Positions 33,619 to 46,400 of a stretch of 64,000 bases of DNA are shown here, piece by piece. This DNA comes from Marthasterias glacialis. Taxonomy: Eukaryota > Echinodermata > Asteroidea > Forcipulatida > Asteriidae. The position numbers and the translations under genes are program-made. Under the pieces are notes generated by a model. The model was not told where the DNA came from and ran no database searches. It saw only the letters and a program-made list of their open reading frames with translations. The stretch's first letter is position 1. Each line of letters starts with the position of its first letter. Location: NCBI GenBank assembly GCA_911728455.2, contig OU452239.1:8188884-8252883 (forward strand). The letters run 5' to 3'.

Positions 33619-36044
33619 TTGTTTTCACTCTGTTACAGTTTCGTGTACAAAAGTGCCATTAGACAGGCGTTTGAAGCGCATTCGGAGCAGCCCCGCTCCC
33701 TGCTGATTTCAAGGCGAAAGATGGCCATGGCTGGCCGGGAAAATTAGATTTTCGGATGCAGGACCATGGCAGCTAACTGCAGGTACAAAAATTTCTCTCT
33801 ACCCCCATTATTTCTGGAGTAATTGGCCATGGCGCTTCTGACTTCTTTTTTCGGCTTTTTTTTTAGCTGGCTTCGGTCCAGCACACACATAGCGGCCTTT
33901 GCTATTGTTGACGTGCACAAAGCATTGCCGTATGAACTAGACATCCTCGGGGTGTCCTCACTCCGCGGTCCCTGGCATCCTCCCTGTTTATCCGGCAGCC
34001 CCAAGACCGGCATTTTCGGAAAGCCAATGAACAGGGCTTTCCAACCGTGTCAGATTTGTCAGTTTCCCGCCAATACTTTGGGAGATAGAGCCGTTGCTAA
34101 GTCTTGTTTTCACTCTGTTACAGTTTCGTGTACAAAAGTGCCATTAGACAGGCGTTTGAAGCGCATTCGGAGCAGCCCCGCTCCCTGCTGATTTCAAGGC
34201 GGAAGATGGCCATGGCTGGCCGGGAAAACCAGATTTTCGGATGCAGGACTATGGCAGCTAACTGCAGGTACAAGAAATTTCTCTCTAGCCCCATTATTTC
34301 TGGAGTAATTGGCCATGGCGCTTCCGACTTCTTTTTTCAGCTTTTTTTTAGCTGGCTTCGGTCCAGCACACACATAGCGGTCTTTGCTTCTGTTGACGTA
34401 CACACAGCATGGCCGTATGAACTAGACATCCTCGGGGTGTCCTCACTCCGCGGTCCCTGGCATCCTCCCTGTTTATCCGGCAGCCCCAAGACCGGCATTT
34501 TCGGAAAACCAATGAACAGGGCTTTCCAACAGTGTCAGTTTGTCAGTTTCCCGCCAATACTTTGGGAGATAGAGCCGTTGCTAAGTCTTGTTTTCACTCT
34601 GTTACAGTTTCGTGTACAAAAGTGCCATTAGACAGGCGTTTGAAGCGCATTCGGAGCAGTCCCGCTCCCTGCTGATTTCAAGGCGGAAGATGGCCCTGGC
34701 TGGCCGGGAAAACCAGATTTTCGGATGCAGGACCATGGAAGCTAACTGCAGGTACAAGAAATTTCTCTCTAGCCCCATTATTTCTGGAGTAATTGACCAT
34801 GGCGCTTCCGACTTCTTTTTTCGGCTTTTTTTTTTAGCTGGCTTCGGTCCAGCACACACGTAGCGGCCTTTGCTATTGTTGACGTACACACAGCATTGCC
34901 GTATGAACTAGACATCCTCGGGGTGTCCTCACTCCGCGGTCCCTGGCATCCTCCCTGTTTATCCGGCAGCCCCAAGACCGGCATTTTCGGAAAGCCAATG
35001 AACAGGGCTTTCCAACCGTGTCAGATTTGTCAGTTTCCCGCCAATACTTTGGGAGATAGAGCCGTTGCTAAGTCTTGTTTTCACTCTGTTACAGTTTCGT
35101 GTACAAAAGTGCCATTAGACAAGCGTTTGAAGCGCATTCGGAGCAGCCCCGCTCCCTGCTGATTTCAAGGCGGAAGATGGCCATGGCTGGCCGGGAAAAT
35201 TAGATTTTCGGATGCAGGACCATGGCAGCTAACTGCAGGTACAAAAATTTCTCTCTACCCCCATTATTTCTGGAGTAATTGGCCATGGCGCTTCTGACTT
35301 CTTTTTTCGGCTTTTTTTTTAGCTGGCTTCGGTCCAGCACACACATAGCGGCCTTTGCTATTGTTGACGTGCACAAAGCATTGCCGTATGAACTAGACAT
35401 CCTCGGGGTGTCCTCACTCCGCGGTCCCTGGCATCCTCCCTGTTTATCCGGCAGCCCCAAGACCGGCATTTTCGGAAAGCCAATGAACAGGGCTTTCCAA
35501 CCGTGTCAGATTTGTCAGTTTCCCGCCAATACTTTGGGAGATAGAGCCGTTGCTAAGTCTTGTTTTCACTCTGTTACAGTTTCGTGTACAAAAGTGCCAT
35601 TAGACAGGCGTTTGAAGCACATTCGGAGCAGCCCCGCTCCCTGGTGATTTCAAGGCGGAAGATGGCCATGGCTGGCCGGGAAAACCAGATTTTCGGATGC
35701 AGGACCATGGAAGCTAACTGCAGGTACAAGAAATTTGTCTCTAGCCCCATTATTTCTTGAGTAATTGGCCATGGCGCTTCCGACTTCTTTTGTGGGCTTT
35801 TTTTTAGCTGGCTTCGGTCCAGCACACACGTAGCGGCCTTTGCTATTGTTGACATACACACAGCATTGCCGTATGAACTAGACATCCTCGGGGTGTCCTC
35901 ACTCCGCGGTCCCTGGCATCCTTCCTGTTTATCCGGCAGCCCCAAGACCGGCATTTTCGGAAAGCCAATGAACAGGGCTTTCCAACCGTGTCAGATTTGT
36001 CAGTTTCCCGCCAATACTTTGGGAGATAGAGCCGTTGCTAAGTC
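33619..36044 (+). repeat. Trimer echo of 1456 bp
   Basis: Monomers at 33619 and 35075 share a group of rare variants at offset 1456. These are GGAAAATTAGA, TACAAAAATTTCTC, CTCTACCCCC, CTTCTGAC and GACGTGCACAAAGCATTG. The intervening copies at 34104 and 34588 introduce GCGGTCTTTGCTTCTG, GAAAACCAATG, GAGCAGTCCCG, GATGGCCCTGG, CATGGAAGCTAAC and CACACGTAGCGG, which are reused downstream. The copy at 35560 has TTTGTCTCTAGCC and GACATACACAC. The GGAAAATTAGA marker makes its last appearance here, near 35198. Confidence 0.8.
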
Positions 36045-36643
36045 TTGTTTTCACTCTGTTACAGTTTCGTGTACAAAAGTGCCATTAGACAGGCGTTTGA
36101 AGTGCATTCGGAGCAGCCCCGCTCCCTGGTGATTTCAAGGCGGAAGATGGTCATGGCTGGCCGGGAAAACCAGATTTACGGATGCAGGACCATGGCAGCT
36201 AACTGCAGGTACAAGAAATTTCTCTCTAGCCCCGCTCCCTGCTGATTTCAAGGCGGAAGATGGCCATGGCTGGCCGGGAAAACCAGATTTTCGGATGCAG
36301 GACTATGGCAGCTAACTGCAGGTACAAGAAATTTCTCTCTAGCCCCATTATTTCTGGAGTAATTGGCCATGGCGCTTGCGACTTCTTTTTTCAGCTTTTT
36401 TTTTAGCTGGCTTCGGTCCAGCACACACATAGCGGTCTTTGCTTCTGTTGACGTACACACAGCATGGCCGTATGAACTAGACATCCTCGGGGTGTCCTCA
36501 CTCCGCGGTCCCTGGCATCCTCCCTGTTTATCCGGCAGCCCCAAGACCGGCATTTTCGGAAAACCAATGAACAGGGCTTTCCAACCGTGTCAGATTTGTC
36601 AGTTTCCCGCCAATACTTTGGGAGATAGAGCCGTTGCTAAGTC
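36045..36643 (+). repeat. Rearranged 599 bp monomer
   Basis: This is the only copy whose length departs by more than a few bases: 599 bp, that is 486 + 113. It contains two tandem copies of a 113 bp internal segment. The left part (AAGTGCATTCGG, AAGATGGTCATGG) resembles the D1 monomers found after 47.3 kb. The right part (TTTTTTCAGC, GCGGTCTTTGCTTCTG, GAAAACCAATG) resembles the monomer at 34104. It therefore looks like a chimera of two monomer types joined out of register. Confidence 0.92.
36115..36340 (+). repeat. 113 bp internal tandem duplication
   Basis: Copies span 36115-36227 and 36228-36340. Both begin with AGCCCCGCTCCCTG. The junction at 36221-36240 reads TCTCTCTAGCCCCGCTCCCT. It joins the CTCTCTAGCCCC of mid-monomer to the AGCCCCGCTCCC that normally lies 113 bp upstream, through the 6 bp microhomology AGCCCC. 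The first copy has private differences (GGTCATGG, CAGATTTACGG); the second has GGACTATGG. The copies therefore derive from different monomers and not from simple slippage on one template. Confidence 0.92.
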
Positions 36644-39600
36644 TTGTTTTCACTCTGTTACAGTTTCGTGTACAAAAGTGCCATTAGACAGGCGTTTGAA
36701 GCGCATTCGGAGCAGTCCCGCTCCCTGCTGATTTCAAGGCGGAAGATGGCCCTGGCTGGCCGGGAAAACCAGATTTTCGGATGCAGGACCATGGAAGCTA
36801 ACTGCAGGTACAAGAAATTTCTCTCTAGCCCCATTATTTCTGGAGTAATTGACCATGGCGCTTCCGACTTCTTTTGTGGGCTTTTTTTTTAGCTGGCTTC
36901 GGTCCAGCACACACGTAGCGGCCTTTGCTATTGTTGACGTACACACAGCATTGCCGTATGAACTAGACATCCTCGGGGTGTCCTCACTCCGCGGTCCCTG
37001 GCATCCTCCCTGTTTATCCGGCAGCCCCAAGACCGGCATTTTCGGAAAGCCAATGAACAGGGCTTTCCAACCGTGTCAGATTTGTCAGTTTCCCGCCAAT
37101 ACTTTGGGAGATAGAGCCGTTGCTAAGTCTTGTTTTCACTCTGTTACAGTTTCGTGTACAAAAGTGCCATTAGACAAGCGTTTGAAGCGCATTCGGAGCA
37201 GCCCCGCTCCCTGCTGATTTCAAGGCGGAAGATGGCCATGGCTGGCCGGGAAAACCAGATTTTCGGATGCAGGACCATGGCAGCTAACTGCAGGTACAAA
37301 CATTTCTCTCTAGCCCCATTATTTCTGGAGTAATTGGCCATGGCGCTTCCAACTTCTTTTTTCGGCTTTTTTTTTAGCTGGCTTCGGTCCAGCACACACA
37401 TAGCGGTCTTTGCTATTGTTGACGTGCACAGAGCATTGCCGTATGAACTAGACATCCTCGGGGTGTCCTCACTCCGCGGTCCCTGGCATCCTCCCTGTTT
37501 ATCCGGCAGCCCCAATACCAGCATTTTCGGAAAGCCAATGAACAGGGCTTTCCAACCGTGTCAGATTTGTCAGTTTCCCGCCAATACTTTGGGAGATAGA
37601 GCCGTTGCTAAGTCTTGTTTTCACTCTGTTACAGTTTCGTGTACAAAAGTGCCATTAGACAGGCGTTTGAAGCGCATTCGGAGCAGCCCCGCTCCCTGCT
37701 GATTTCAGGGCGGAAGATGGCCATGGCTGGCCGGGAAAACCAGATTTTCGGATGCAGGACCATGGAAGCTAACTGCAGGTACAAGAAATTTCTCTCTACC
37801 CCCATTATTTCTGGAGTAATTGGCCATGGCGCTTCCAACTTCTTTTTTCGGCTTTTTTTTTTAGCTGGCTTTGGTCCAGCACACACATAGCGGCCTTTGC
37901 TATTGTTGACGTACACAGAGCATTGCCGTATGAACTAGACATCCTCGGGGTGTGCTCACTCCGCGGTCCCTGGCACCCTCCCTGTTTATCCGGCAGCCCC
38001 AAGACCGGCATTTTCGGAAAGCCAATGAACAGGGCTTTCCAACCGTGTCACATTTGTCAGTTTCCCGCCAATACTTTGGGAGATAGAGCCGTTGCTAAAT
38101 CTTGTTTTCACTCTGTTACAGTTTCGTGTACAAAAGTGCCATTAGACAGGCGTTTGAAGCGCATTCGGAGCAGCCCCGCTCCCTGGTGATTTCAAGGCGG
38201 AAGATGGCCATGGCTGGCCGGGAAAACCCGATTTTCGGATGCAGGACCATGGAAGCTAACTGCAGGTACAAGAAATTTCTCTCTAGCCCCATTATTTCTG
38301 GAGTAATTGGCCATGGCGCTTCCGACTTCTTTTGTGGGCTTTTTTTTAGCTGGCTTCGGTCCAGCACACACGTAGCGGCCTTTGCTATTGTTGACGTACA
38401 TACAGCATTGCCGTATGAACTAGACATCCTCGGGGTGTCCTCACTCCGCGGTCCCTGGCATCCTCCCTGTTTATCCGGCAGCCCCAAGACCGGCATTTTC
38501 GGAAAACCAATGAACAGGGCTTTCCAACCGTGTCAGATTTGTCAGTTTCCCGCAAATACTTTGGGAGATAGAGCCGTTGCTAAGTCTTGTTTTCACTCTG
38601 TTACAGTTTCGTGTACAAAAGTGCCATTAGACAGGCGTTTGAAGCGCATTCGGAGCAGTCCCGCTCCCTGCTGATTTCAAGGCGGAAGATGGCCCTGGCT
38701 GGCCGGGAAAACCAGATTTTCGGATGCAGGACCATGGAAGCTAACTGCAGGTAGAAGAAATTTCTCTCTAGCCCCATTATTTCTGGAGTAATTGACCATG
38801 GCGCTTCCGACTTCTTTTGTGGGCTTTTTTTTTAGCTGGCTTCGGTCCAGCACACACGTAGCGGCCTTTGCTATTGTTGACGTACACACAGCATTGCCGT
38901 ATGAACTAGACATCCTCGGGGTGTCCTCACTCCGCGGTCCCTGGCATCCTCCCTGTTTATCCGGCAGCCCCAAGACCGGCATTTTCGGAAAGCCAATGAA
39001 CAGGGCTTTCCAACCGTGTCAGATTTGTCAGTTTCCCGCAAATACTTTGGGAGATAGAGCCGTTGCTAAGTCTTGTTTTCACTCTGTTACAGTTTCGTGT
39101 ACAAAAGTGCCATTAGACAAGCGTTTGAAGCGCATTCGGAGCAGCCCCGCTCCCTGCTGATTTCAAGGCGGAAGATGGCCATGGCTGGCCGGGAAAACCA
39201 GATTTTCGGATGCAGGACCATGGCAGCTAACTGCAGGTACAAACATTTCTCTCTAGCCCCATTATTTCTGGAGTAATTGGCCATGGCGCTTCCAACTTCT
39301 TTTTTCGGCTTTTTTTTAGCTGGCTTCGGTCCAGCACACACATAGCGGTCTTTGCTATTGTTGACGTGCACAGAGCATTGCCGTATGAACTAGACATCCT
39401 CGGGGTGTCCTCACTCCGCGGTCCCTGGCATCCTCCCTGTTTATCCGGCAGCCCCAATACCAGCATTTTCGGAAAGCCAATGAACAGGGCTTTCCAACCG
39501 TGTCAGATTTGTCAGTTTCCCGCCAATACTTTGGGAGATAGAGCCGTTGCTAAGTCTTGTTTTCACTCTGTTACAGTTTCGTGTACAAAAGTGCCATTAG

Positions 39601-40528
39601 ACAGGCGTTTGAAGCGCATTCGGAGCAGCCCCGCTCCCTGCTGATTTCAAGGCGGAAGATGGCCATGGCTGGCCGGGAAAACCAGATTTTCGGATGCAGG
39701 ACCATGGAAGCTAACTGCAGGTACAAGATTTTTCTCTCTACCCCCATTATTTCTGGAGTAATTGGCCATGGCGCTTCCAACTTCTTTTTTCGGCTTTTTT
39801 TTTTAGCTGGCTTTGGTCCAGCACACACATAGCGGCCTTTGCTATTGTTGACGTACACAGAGCATTGCCGTATGAACTAGACATCCTCGGGGTGTCCTCA
39901 CTCCGCGGTCCCTGGCACCCTCCCTGTTTATCCGGCAGCCCCAAGACCGGCATTTTCGGAAAGCCAATGAACAGGGCTTTCCAACCGTGTCACATTTGTC
40001 AGTTTCCCGCCAATACTTTGGGAGATAGAGCCGTTGCTAAATCTTGTTTTCACTCTGTTACAGTTTCGTGTACAAAAGTGCCATTAGACAGGCGTTTGAA
40101 GCGCATTCGGAGCAGCCCCGCTCCCTGGTGATTTCAAGGCGGAAGATGGCCATGGCTGGCCGGGAAAACCCGATTTTCGGATGCAGGACCATGGAAGCTA
40201 ACTGCAGGTACAAGAAATTTCTCTCTAGCCCCATTATTTCTGGAGTAATTGGCCATGGCGCTTCCTTTTTCTTTTGTGGGCTTTTTTTTAGCTGGCTTCG
40301 GTCCAGCACACACGTAGCGGCCTTTGCTATTGTTGACGTACATACAGCATTGCCGTATGAACTAGACATCCTCGGGGTGTCCTCACTCCGCGGTCCCTGG
40401 CATCCTCCCTGTTTATCCGGCAGCCCCAAGACCGGCATTTTCGGAAAGCCAATGAACAGGGCTTTCCAACCGTGTCAGATTTGTCAGTTTCCCGCCAATA
40501 CTTTGGGAGATAGAGCCGTTGCTAAGTC
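36644..40528 (+). repeat. Domain J: tetramer HOR of ~1942 bp, two copies
   Basis: Monomers at 36644, 37130, 37615 and 38102 correspond in order to 38587, 39073, 39557 and 40044. Shared private variants are TACAAACATTTCTC, CCCCAATACCAGC, CTCTACCCCC, CTGGCACCCTCC, GTGTCACATTTG, GCTAAATCTTG, GAAAACCCGATTTTCGG and GTACATACAGCATTG. Later changes are TACAAGATTTTTCTC near 39723 and GCTTCCTTTTTCTTTTGTGG near 40261, both in the second copy, and TTTCAGGGCGG near 37704 in the first. Confidence 0.9.
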
Positions 40529-41501
40529 TTGTTTTCACTCTGTTACAGTTTCGTGTACAAAAGTGCCATTAGACAAGCGTTTGAAGCGCATTCGGAGCAG
40601 CCCCGCTCCCTGGTGATTTCAAGGCGGAAGATGGCCATGGCTGGCCGGGAAAACCAGATTTTCGGATGCAGGATCATGGCAGCTAACTGCAGGTACAATA
40701 AATTTCTCTCTAGCCCCATTATTTCTAAAGTAATTGGCCATGGCGCTTCCGACTTCTTTTTTCGGCTTTTTTTTTAGCTGGCTTCGGTCCAGCACACACA
40801 CATAGCGGCCTTTGCTATTGTTGACGTACACACAGCATGGCCGTATGAACTAGACATCCTCGGGGTGTCCTCACTCCGCGGTCCCTGGCATCCTCCCTGT
40901 TTATCCGGCAGCCCCAAGACCGGCATTTTCGGAAAGCCAATGAACAGGGCTTTCCAACCGTGTCAGATTTGTCAGTTTCCCGCCAATACTTTGGGAGATA
41001 GAGCCGTTGCTAAGTCTTGTTTTCACTCTGTTACAGTTTCGTGTACAAAAGTGCCATTAGACAAGCGTTTGAAGCGCATTCGGAGCAGCCCCGCTCCCTG
41101 GTGATTTCAAGGCGGAAGATGGCCATGGCTGGCCGGGAAAACCAGATTTTCGGATGCAGGATCATGGCAGCTAACTGCAGGTACAAGAAATTTCTCTCTA
41201 GCCCCATTATTTCTAAAGTAATTGGCCATGGCGCTTCCGACTTCTTTTTTCGGCTTTTTTTTTAGCTGGCTTCGGTCCAGCACACACATAGCGGCCTTTG
41301 CTATTGTTGACGTACACACAGCATGGCCGTATGAACTAGACATCCTCGGGGTGTCCTCACTCCGCGGTCCCTGGCATCCTCCCTGTTTATCCGGCAGCCC
41401 CAAGACCGGCATTTTCGGAAAGCCAATGAACAGGGCTTTCCAACCGTGTCAGATTTGTCAGTTTCCCGCCAATACTTTGGGAGATAGAGCCTTGCTAAGT
41501 A
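40529..41501 (+). repeat. Near-identical monomer pair with one CA expansion
   Basis: The copies at 40529 and 41017 differ at only a few places. Both carry TTTCTAAAGTAATTGG and GCAGGATCATGG. The first is 488 bp, the longest unrearranged monomer, because its CACACA run has one more CA near 40793-40801. TTTCTAAAGTAATTGG recurs at 43928, 53151 and 53637. Confidence 0.85.
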
Positions 41502-43442
41502 TTGTTTTCAGTCTGTTACAGTTTCGTTTACAAAAGTGCCATTAGACAGGCGTTTGAAGCGCATTCGGAGCAGTCCCGCTCCCTGCTGATTTCAAGGCGG
41601 AAGATGGCCCTGGCTGGCCGGGAAAACCATATTTTCGGATGCAGGTCTATAGCAGCTAACTGTAGGTACAAGAAATTTCTCTCTAGCCCAATTTTTTCTG
41701 GAGTAATTGGCCATGGCGCTTCCGACTTCTTTTTTGGGCTTTTTTTTTAGCTGGCTTCGGTCCAGCACACACATAGCGGCCTTTGCTATTGTTGACGTAC
41801 ACACAGCATTGCCGTATGAACTAGACATCCTCGGGGTGTCCTCACTCCGCGGTCCCTGGCATCCTCGCTGTTTATCCGGCAGCCCCAAGACCGGCATTTT
41901 CGAAAAGCCAATGAACAGGGCTTTCCAACCGTGTCAGATTTGTCAGTTTCCCGCCAATACTTTGGGAGATAGAGCCGTTGCTAAGTCTTGTTTTCAGTCT
42001 GTCACAGTTTCGTGTACAAAAGTGCCATTAGACAGGCGTTTGAAGCGCATTCGGAGCAGCCCCGCTCCCTGCTGATTTCAAGGCGGAAGATGGCCATGGC
42101 TGGCCGGGAAAACCAGATTTTCGGATGCAGGACCATTGCAGCTAACTGCAGGTACAAGAAATTTCTCTCTAGCCCCATTATTTCTGGAGTAATTGACCAT
42201 GGCGCTTCCGACTTCTTTTTTGGGCTTTTTTTAGCTGGCTTCGGTCCAGCACACACGTAGCGGCCTTTGCTATTGTTGACGTACACACAGCATGGCCGTA
42301 TGAACTAGACATCCTCGGGGTGTCCTCACTCCGCGGTCCCTGGCATCCTCCCTGTTTATCCGGCAGCCCCAAGACCGGCATTTTCGGAAAGCCAATGAAC
42401 AGGGCTTTCCAACCGTGTCAGATTTGTCAGTTTCCCGCCAATACTTTGGGAGATAGAGCCGTTGCTAAGTCTTGTTTTCACTCTGTTACAGTTTCGTGTA
42501 CAAAAGTGCCATTAGACAGGCGTTTGAAGCGCATTCGGAGCAGTCCCGCTCCCTGCTGATTTCAAGGCGGAAGATGGCCCTGGCTGGCTGGGAAAACCAG
42601 ATTTTCGGATGCAGGTCTATAGCAGCTAACTGTATGTACAAGAAATTTCTCTCTAGCCCAATTTTTTCTGGAGTAATTGGCCATGGCGCTTCCAACTTCT
42701 TTTTTCGGCTTTTTTTTTAGCTGGCTTTGGTCCAGCACACACATAGCGGCCTTTGCTATTGTTGACGTACACACAGCATGGCCGTATGAACTAGACATCC
42801 TCGGGGTGTCCTCACTCCGCGGTCCCTGGCATCCTCGCTGTTTATCCGGCAGCCCCAAGACCGGCATTTTCGGAAAGCCAATGAACAGGGCTTTCCAACC
42901 GTGTCAGATTTGTCAGTTTCTCGCAAATACTTTGGGAGATATAGCCGTTGCTAAGTCTTGTTTTCACTCTGTTACAGTTTCGTGTACAAAAGTGCCATTA
43001 GACAGTCGTTTGAAGCGCATTCGGAGCAGCCCCGCTCCCTGCTGATTTCAAGGCGGAAGATGGCCATGGCTTGCCGGGAAAACCAGATTTTCGGATGCAG
43101 GACCATGGCAGCTAACTGCAGGTACAAGAAATTTCTCTCTAGCCCCATTATTTCTGGAGTTATTGGCCATGGCGCTTCCAACTTCTTTTTTTGGCTTTTT
43201 TTTAGCTGGCTTCGGTCCAGCACACACATAGCGGCCTTTGCTTTTGTTGACGTACACACAGCATGGCCGTATGAACAAGACATCCTCGGGGTGTCCTCAC
43301 TCCGCGGTTCCTGGCATCCTCCCTGTTTATCCGGCAGCCCCAAGACCGGCCTTTTCGGAAAGCCAATGAACAGGGCTTTCAAACAGTGTCGGATTTGTCA
43401 GTTTCCCGCCAATACTTTGGGAGATAGAGCCGTTGCTAAGTC
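41502..43442 (+). repeat. Dimer echo of 970 bp
   Basis: The copies at 41502 and 42472 share GCAGGTCTATAGCAGC, CTGTAGGTAC or CTGTATGTAC, AGCCCAATTTTTTCTGG and CATCCTCGCTG at offset 970. The one at 41988 has only seven T in its second T-tract near 42226-42232, the shortest class. The one at 42958 has GACAGTCGTTTG, GGCTTGCCGGG and GAACAAGACATCC as private changes. Confidence 0.78.
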
Positions 43443-46400
43443 TTGTTTTCAGTCTGTTACAGTTTCGTGTACAAAAGTGCCATTAGACAGGCGTTTGAAG
43501 CGCATTCGGAGCAGCCCCGCTCCCTGGTGATTTCAAGGCGGAAGATGGCCATGGCTGGCCGGGAAAACCAGATTTTCGGATGCAGGACCATTGCAGCTAA
43601 CTGCAGGTACAAGAAATTTCTCTCTAGCCCCATTATTTCTGGAGTAATTGGCCATGGCGCTTCCGACTTCTTTTTTCGGCTTTTTTTTAGCTGGCTTCGG
43701 TCCAGCACACACATAGCGGCCTTTGCTATTGTTGACGTACACACAGCATTGCCGTATGAACTAGACATCCTCGGGGTGTCCTCACTCCGCGGTCCCTGGC
43801 ATCCTCCCTGTTTATCCGGCAGCCCCAAGACCGGCATTTTCGGAAAGCCAATGAACAGGGCTTTCCAACCGTGTCAGATTTGTCAGTTTCTCGCAAATAC
43901 TTTGGGAGATAGAGCCGTTGCTAAGTCTTGTTTTCACTCTGTTACAGTTTCGTGTACAAAAGTGCCATTAGACAAGCGTTTGAAGCGCATTCGGAGCAGC
44001 CCCGCTCCCTGCTGATTTCAAGGCGGAAGATGGCCATGGCTGGCCGGGAAAACCAGATTTTCGGATGCAGGACCATGGCAGCTAACTGCAGGTACAAGAA
44101 ATTTCTCTCTAGCCCCATTATTTCTAAAGTAATTGGCCATGGCGCTTCCGACTTCTTTTTTCGGCTTTTTTTTTAGCTGGCTTCGGTCCAGCACACACAT
44201 AGCGGCCTTTGCTATTGTTGACGTACACAGAGCTTGGCCGTATGAACTAGACATCCTCGGGGTGTCCTCACTCCGCGGTCCCTGGCATCCTCCCTATTTA
44301 TCCGGCAGCCCCAAGACCGGCATTTTCGGAAAGCCAATGAACAGGGCTTTCCAACCGTGTCAGATTTGTCAGTTTCCCGCCAATACTTTGGGAGATAGAG
44401 CCGTTGCTAAGTCTTGTTTTCACTCTGTTACAGTTTCGTGTACAAAAGTGCCATTAGACAGGCGTTTGAAGCGCATTCGGAGCAGCCCCGCTCCCTGCTA
44501 ATTTCAAGGCGGAAGATGGCCATGGCTGGCCGGGAAAACCAGATTTTCGGATGCAGGACCATTGCAGCTAACTGCAGGTACAAGAAATTTCTCTCTAGCC
44601 CCATTATTTCTTGAGTAATTGACCATGGCGCTTCCGACTTCTTTTTTCGGCTTTTTTTTAGCTGGCTTCGGTCCAGCACACACGTAGCGGCATATGCTAT
44701 TGTTGACGTACACACAGCATTGCCGTATGAACTAGACATCCTCGGGGTGTCCTCACTCCGCGGTCCCTGGCATCCTCGCTGTTTATCCGGCAGCCCCAAG
44801 ACCGGCATTTTCGGAAAGCCAATGAACAGGGCTTTTCAACCGTGTCAGATTTGTCAGTTTCCCGCCAATACTTTGGGAGATAGAGCCGTTGCTAAGTCTT
44901 GTTTTCAGTCTGTTACAGTTTCGTGTACAAAAGTGCCATTAGACAGGCGTTTGAAGCGCATTCGGAGCAGCCCAGCTCCCTGCTGATTTCAAGGCGGAAG
45001 ATGGCCATGGCTGGCCGGGAAAACCAGATTTTCGGATGCAGGACCATTGCAGCTAACTGCAGGTACAAAAAATTTCTCTCTAGCCCCATTATTTCTGGAG
45101 TAATTGACCATGGCGCTTCCGACTTCTTTTTTCGGCTTTTTTTTAGCTGGCTTCGGTCCAGCACACACATAGCAGCCTTTGCTATTGTTGACGTACACAC
45201 AGCATTGCCGTATGAACTAGACATCCTCGGGGTGTCCTCACTCCGCGGTCCCTGGCATCCTCGCTGTTTATCCGGCAGCCCCAAGACCGGCATTTTCGGA
45301 AAGCCAATGAACAGGGCTTTCCAAACGTGTCAGATTTGTCAGTTTCCCGCCAATACTTTGGGAGATAGAGCCGTTGCTAAGTCTTGTTTTCACTCTGTTA
45401 CAGTTTCGTGTACAAAAGTGCCATTAGACAGGCGTTTGAAGTGCATTCGGAGCAGCCCCGCTCCCCGCTGATTTCAAGGCGGAAGATGGCCATGGCTGGC
45501 CGGGAAAACCAGATTTTCGGATGCAGGACCATGGCAGCTAACTGCAGGTACAAGAAATTTCTCTCTAGCCCCATTATTTCTGGAGTAATTGACCATGGCG
45601 CTTCCGACTTCTTTTTTGGGCTTTTTTTTAGCTGGCTTCGGTCCAGCACACACGTAGCGGCCTTTGCTATTGTTGACGTACACACAGCATGGCCGTATGA
45701 ACTAGACATCCTCGGGGTGTCCTCACTCCGCGGTCCCTGGCATCCTCCCTGTTTATCCGGCAGCCCCAAGACCGGCATTTTCGGAAAGCCAATGAACAGG
45801 GCTTTCCAACAGTGTCAGATTTGTCAGTTTCTCGAAAAAACTTTGGGAGATAGAGCCGTTGCTAAGTCTTGTTTTCAGTCTGTTACAGTTTCGTGTACAA
45901 AAGTGCCATTAGACAGGCGTTTGAAGCGCATTCGGAGCAGCCCCGCTCCCTGGTGATTTCAAGGCGGAAGATGGCCATGGCTGGCCGGGAAAACCAGATT
46001 TTCGGATGCAGGACCATGGCAGCTAACTGCAGGTACAAGAAATTTCTCTCTAGCCCCATTATTTCTGGAGTAATTGGCCATGGCGCTTCCGACTTTTTTT
46101 GTGGGCTTTTTTTTAGCTGGCTTCTTTCCAGCACACACATAGCGGCCTTTGCTATTGTTGACGTACACACAGCATGGCCGTATGAACTAGACATCCTCGG
46201 GGTGTCCTCACTCCGCGGTCCCTGGCATCCTCCCTGTTTATCCGGCAGCCCCAAGACAGGCATTTTCGGAAAGCCAATGAACAGGGCTTTCAAACAGTGT
46301 CAGATTTGTTAGTTTCCCGCCTATACTTTGGGAGATAGAGCCGTTGCTAAGTCTTGTTTTCAGTCTGTTACAGTTTCGTGTACAAAAGTGCCATTAGACA

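Noticed and set aside
40793..40803. CA microsatellite as a separate feature
   Set aside because: The CACACACATAG run is part of every monomer and gains only one CA in the copy at 40529.
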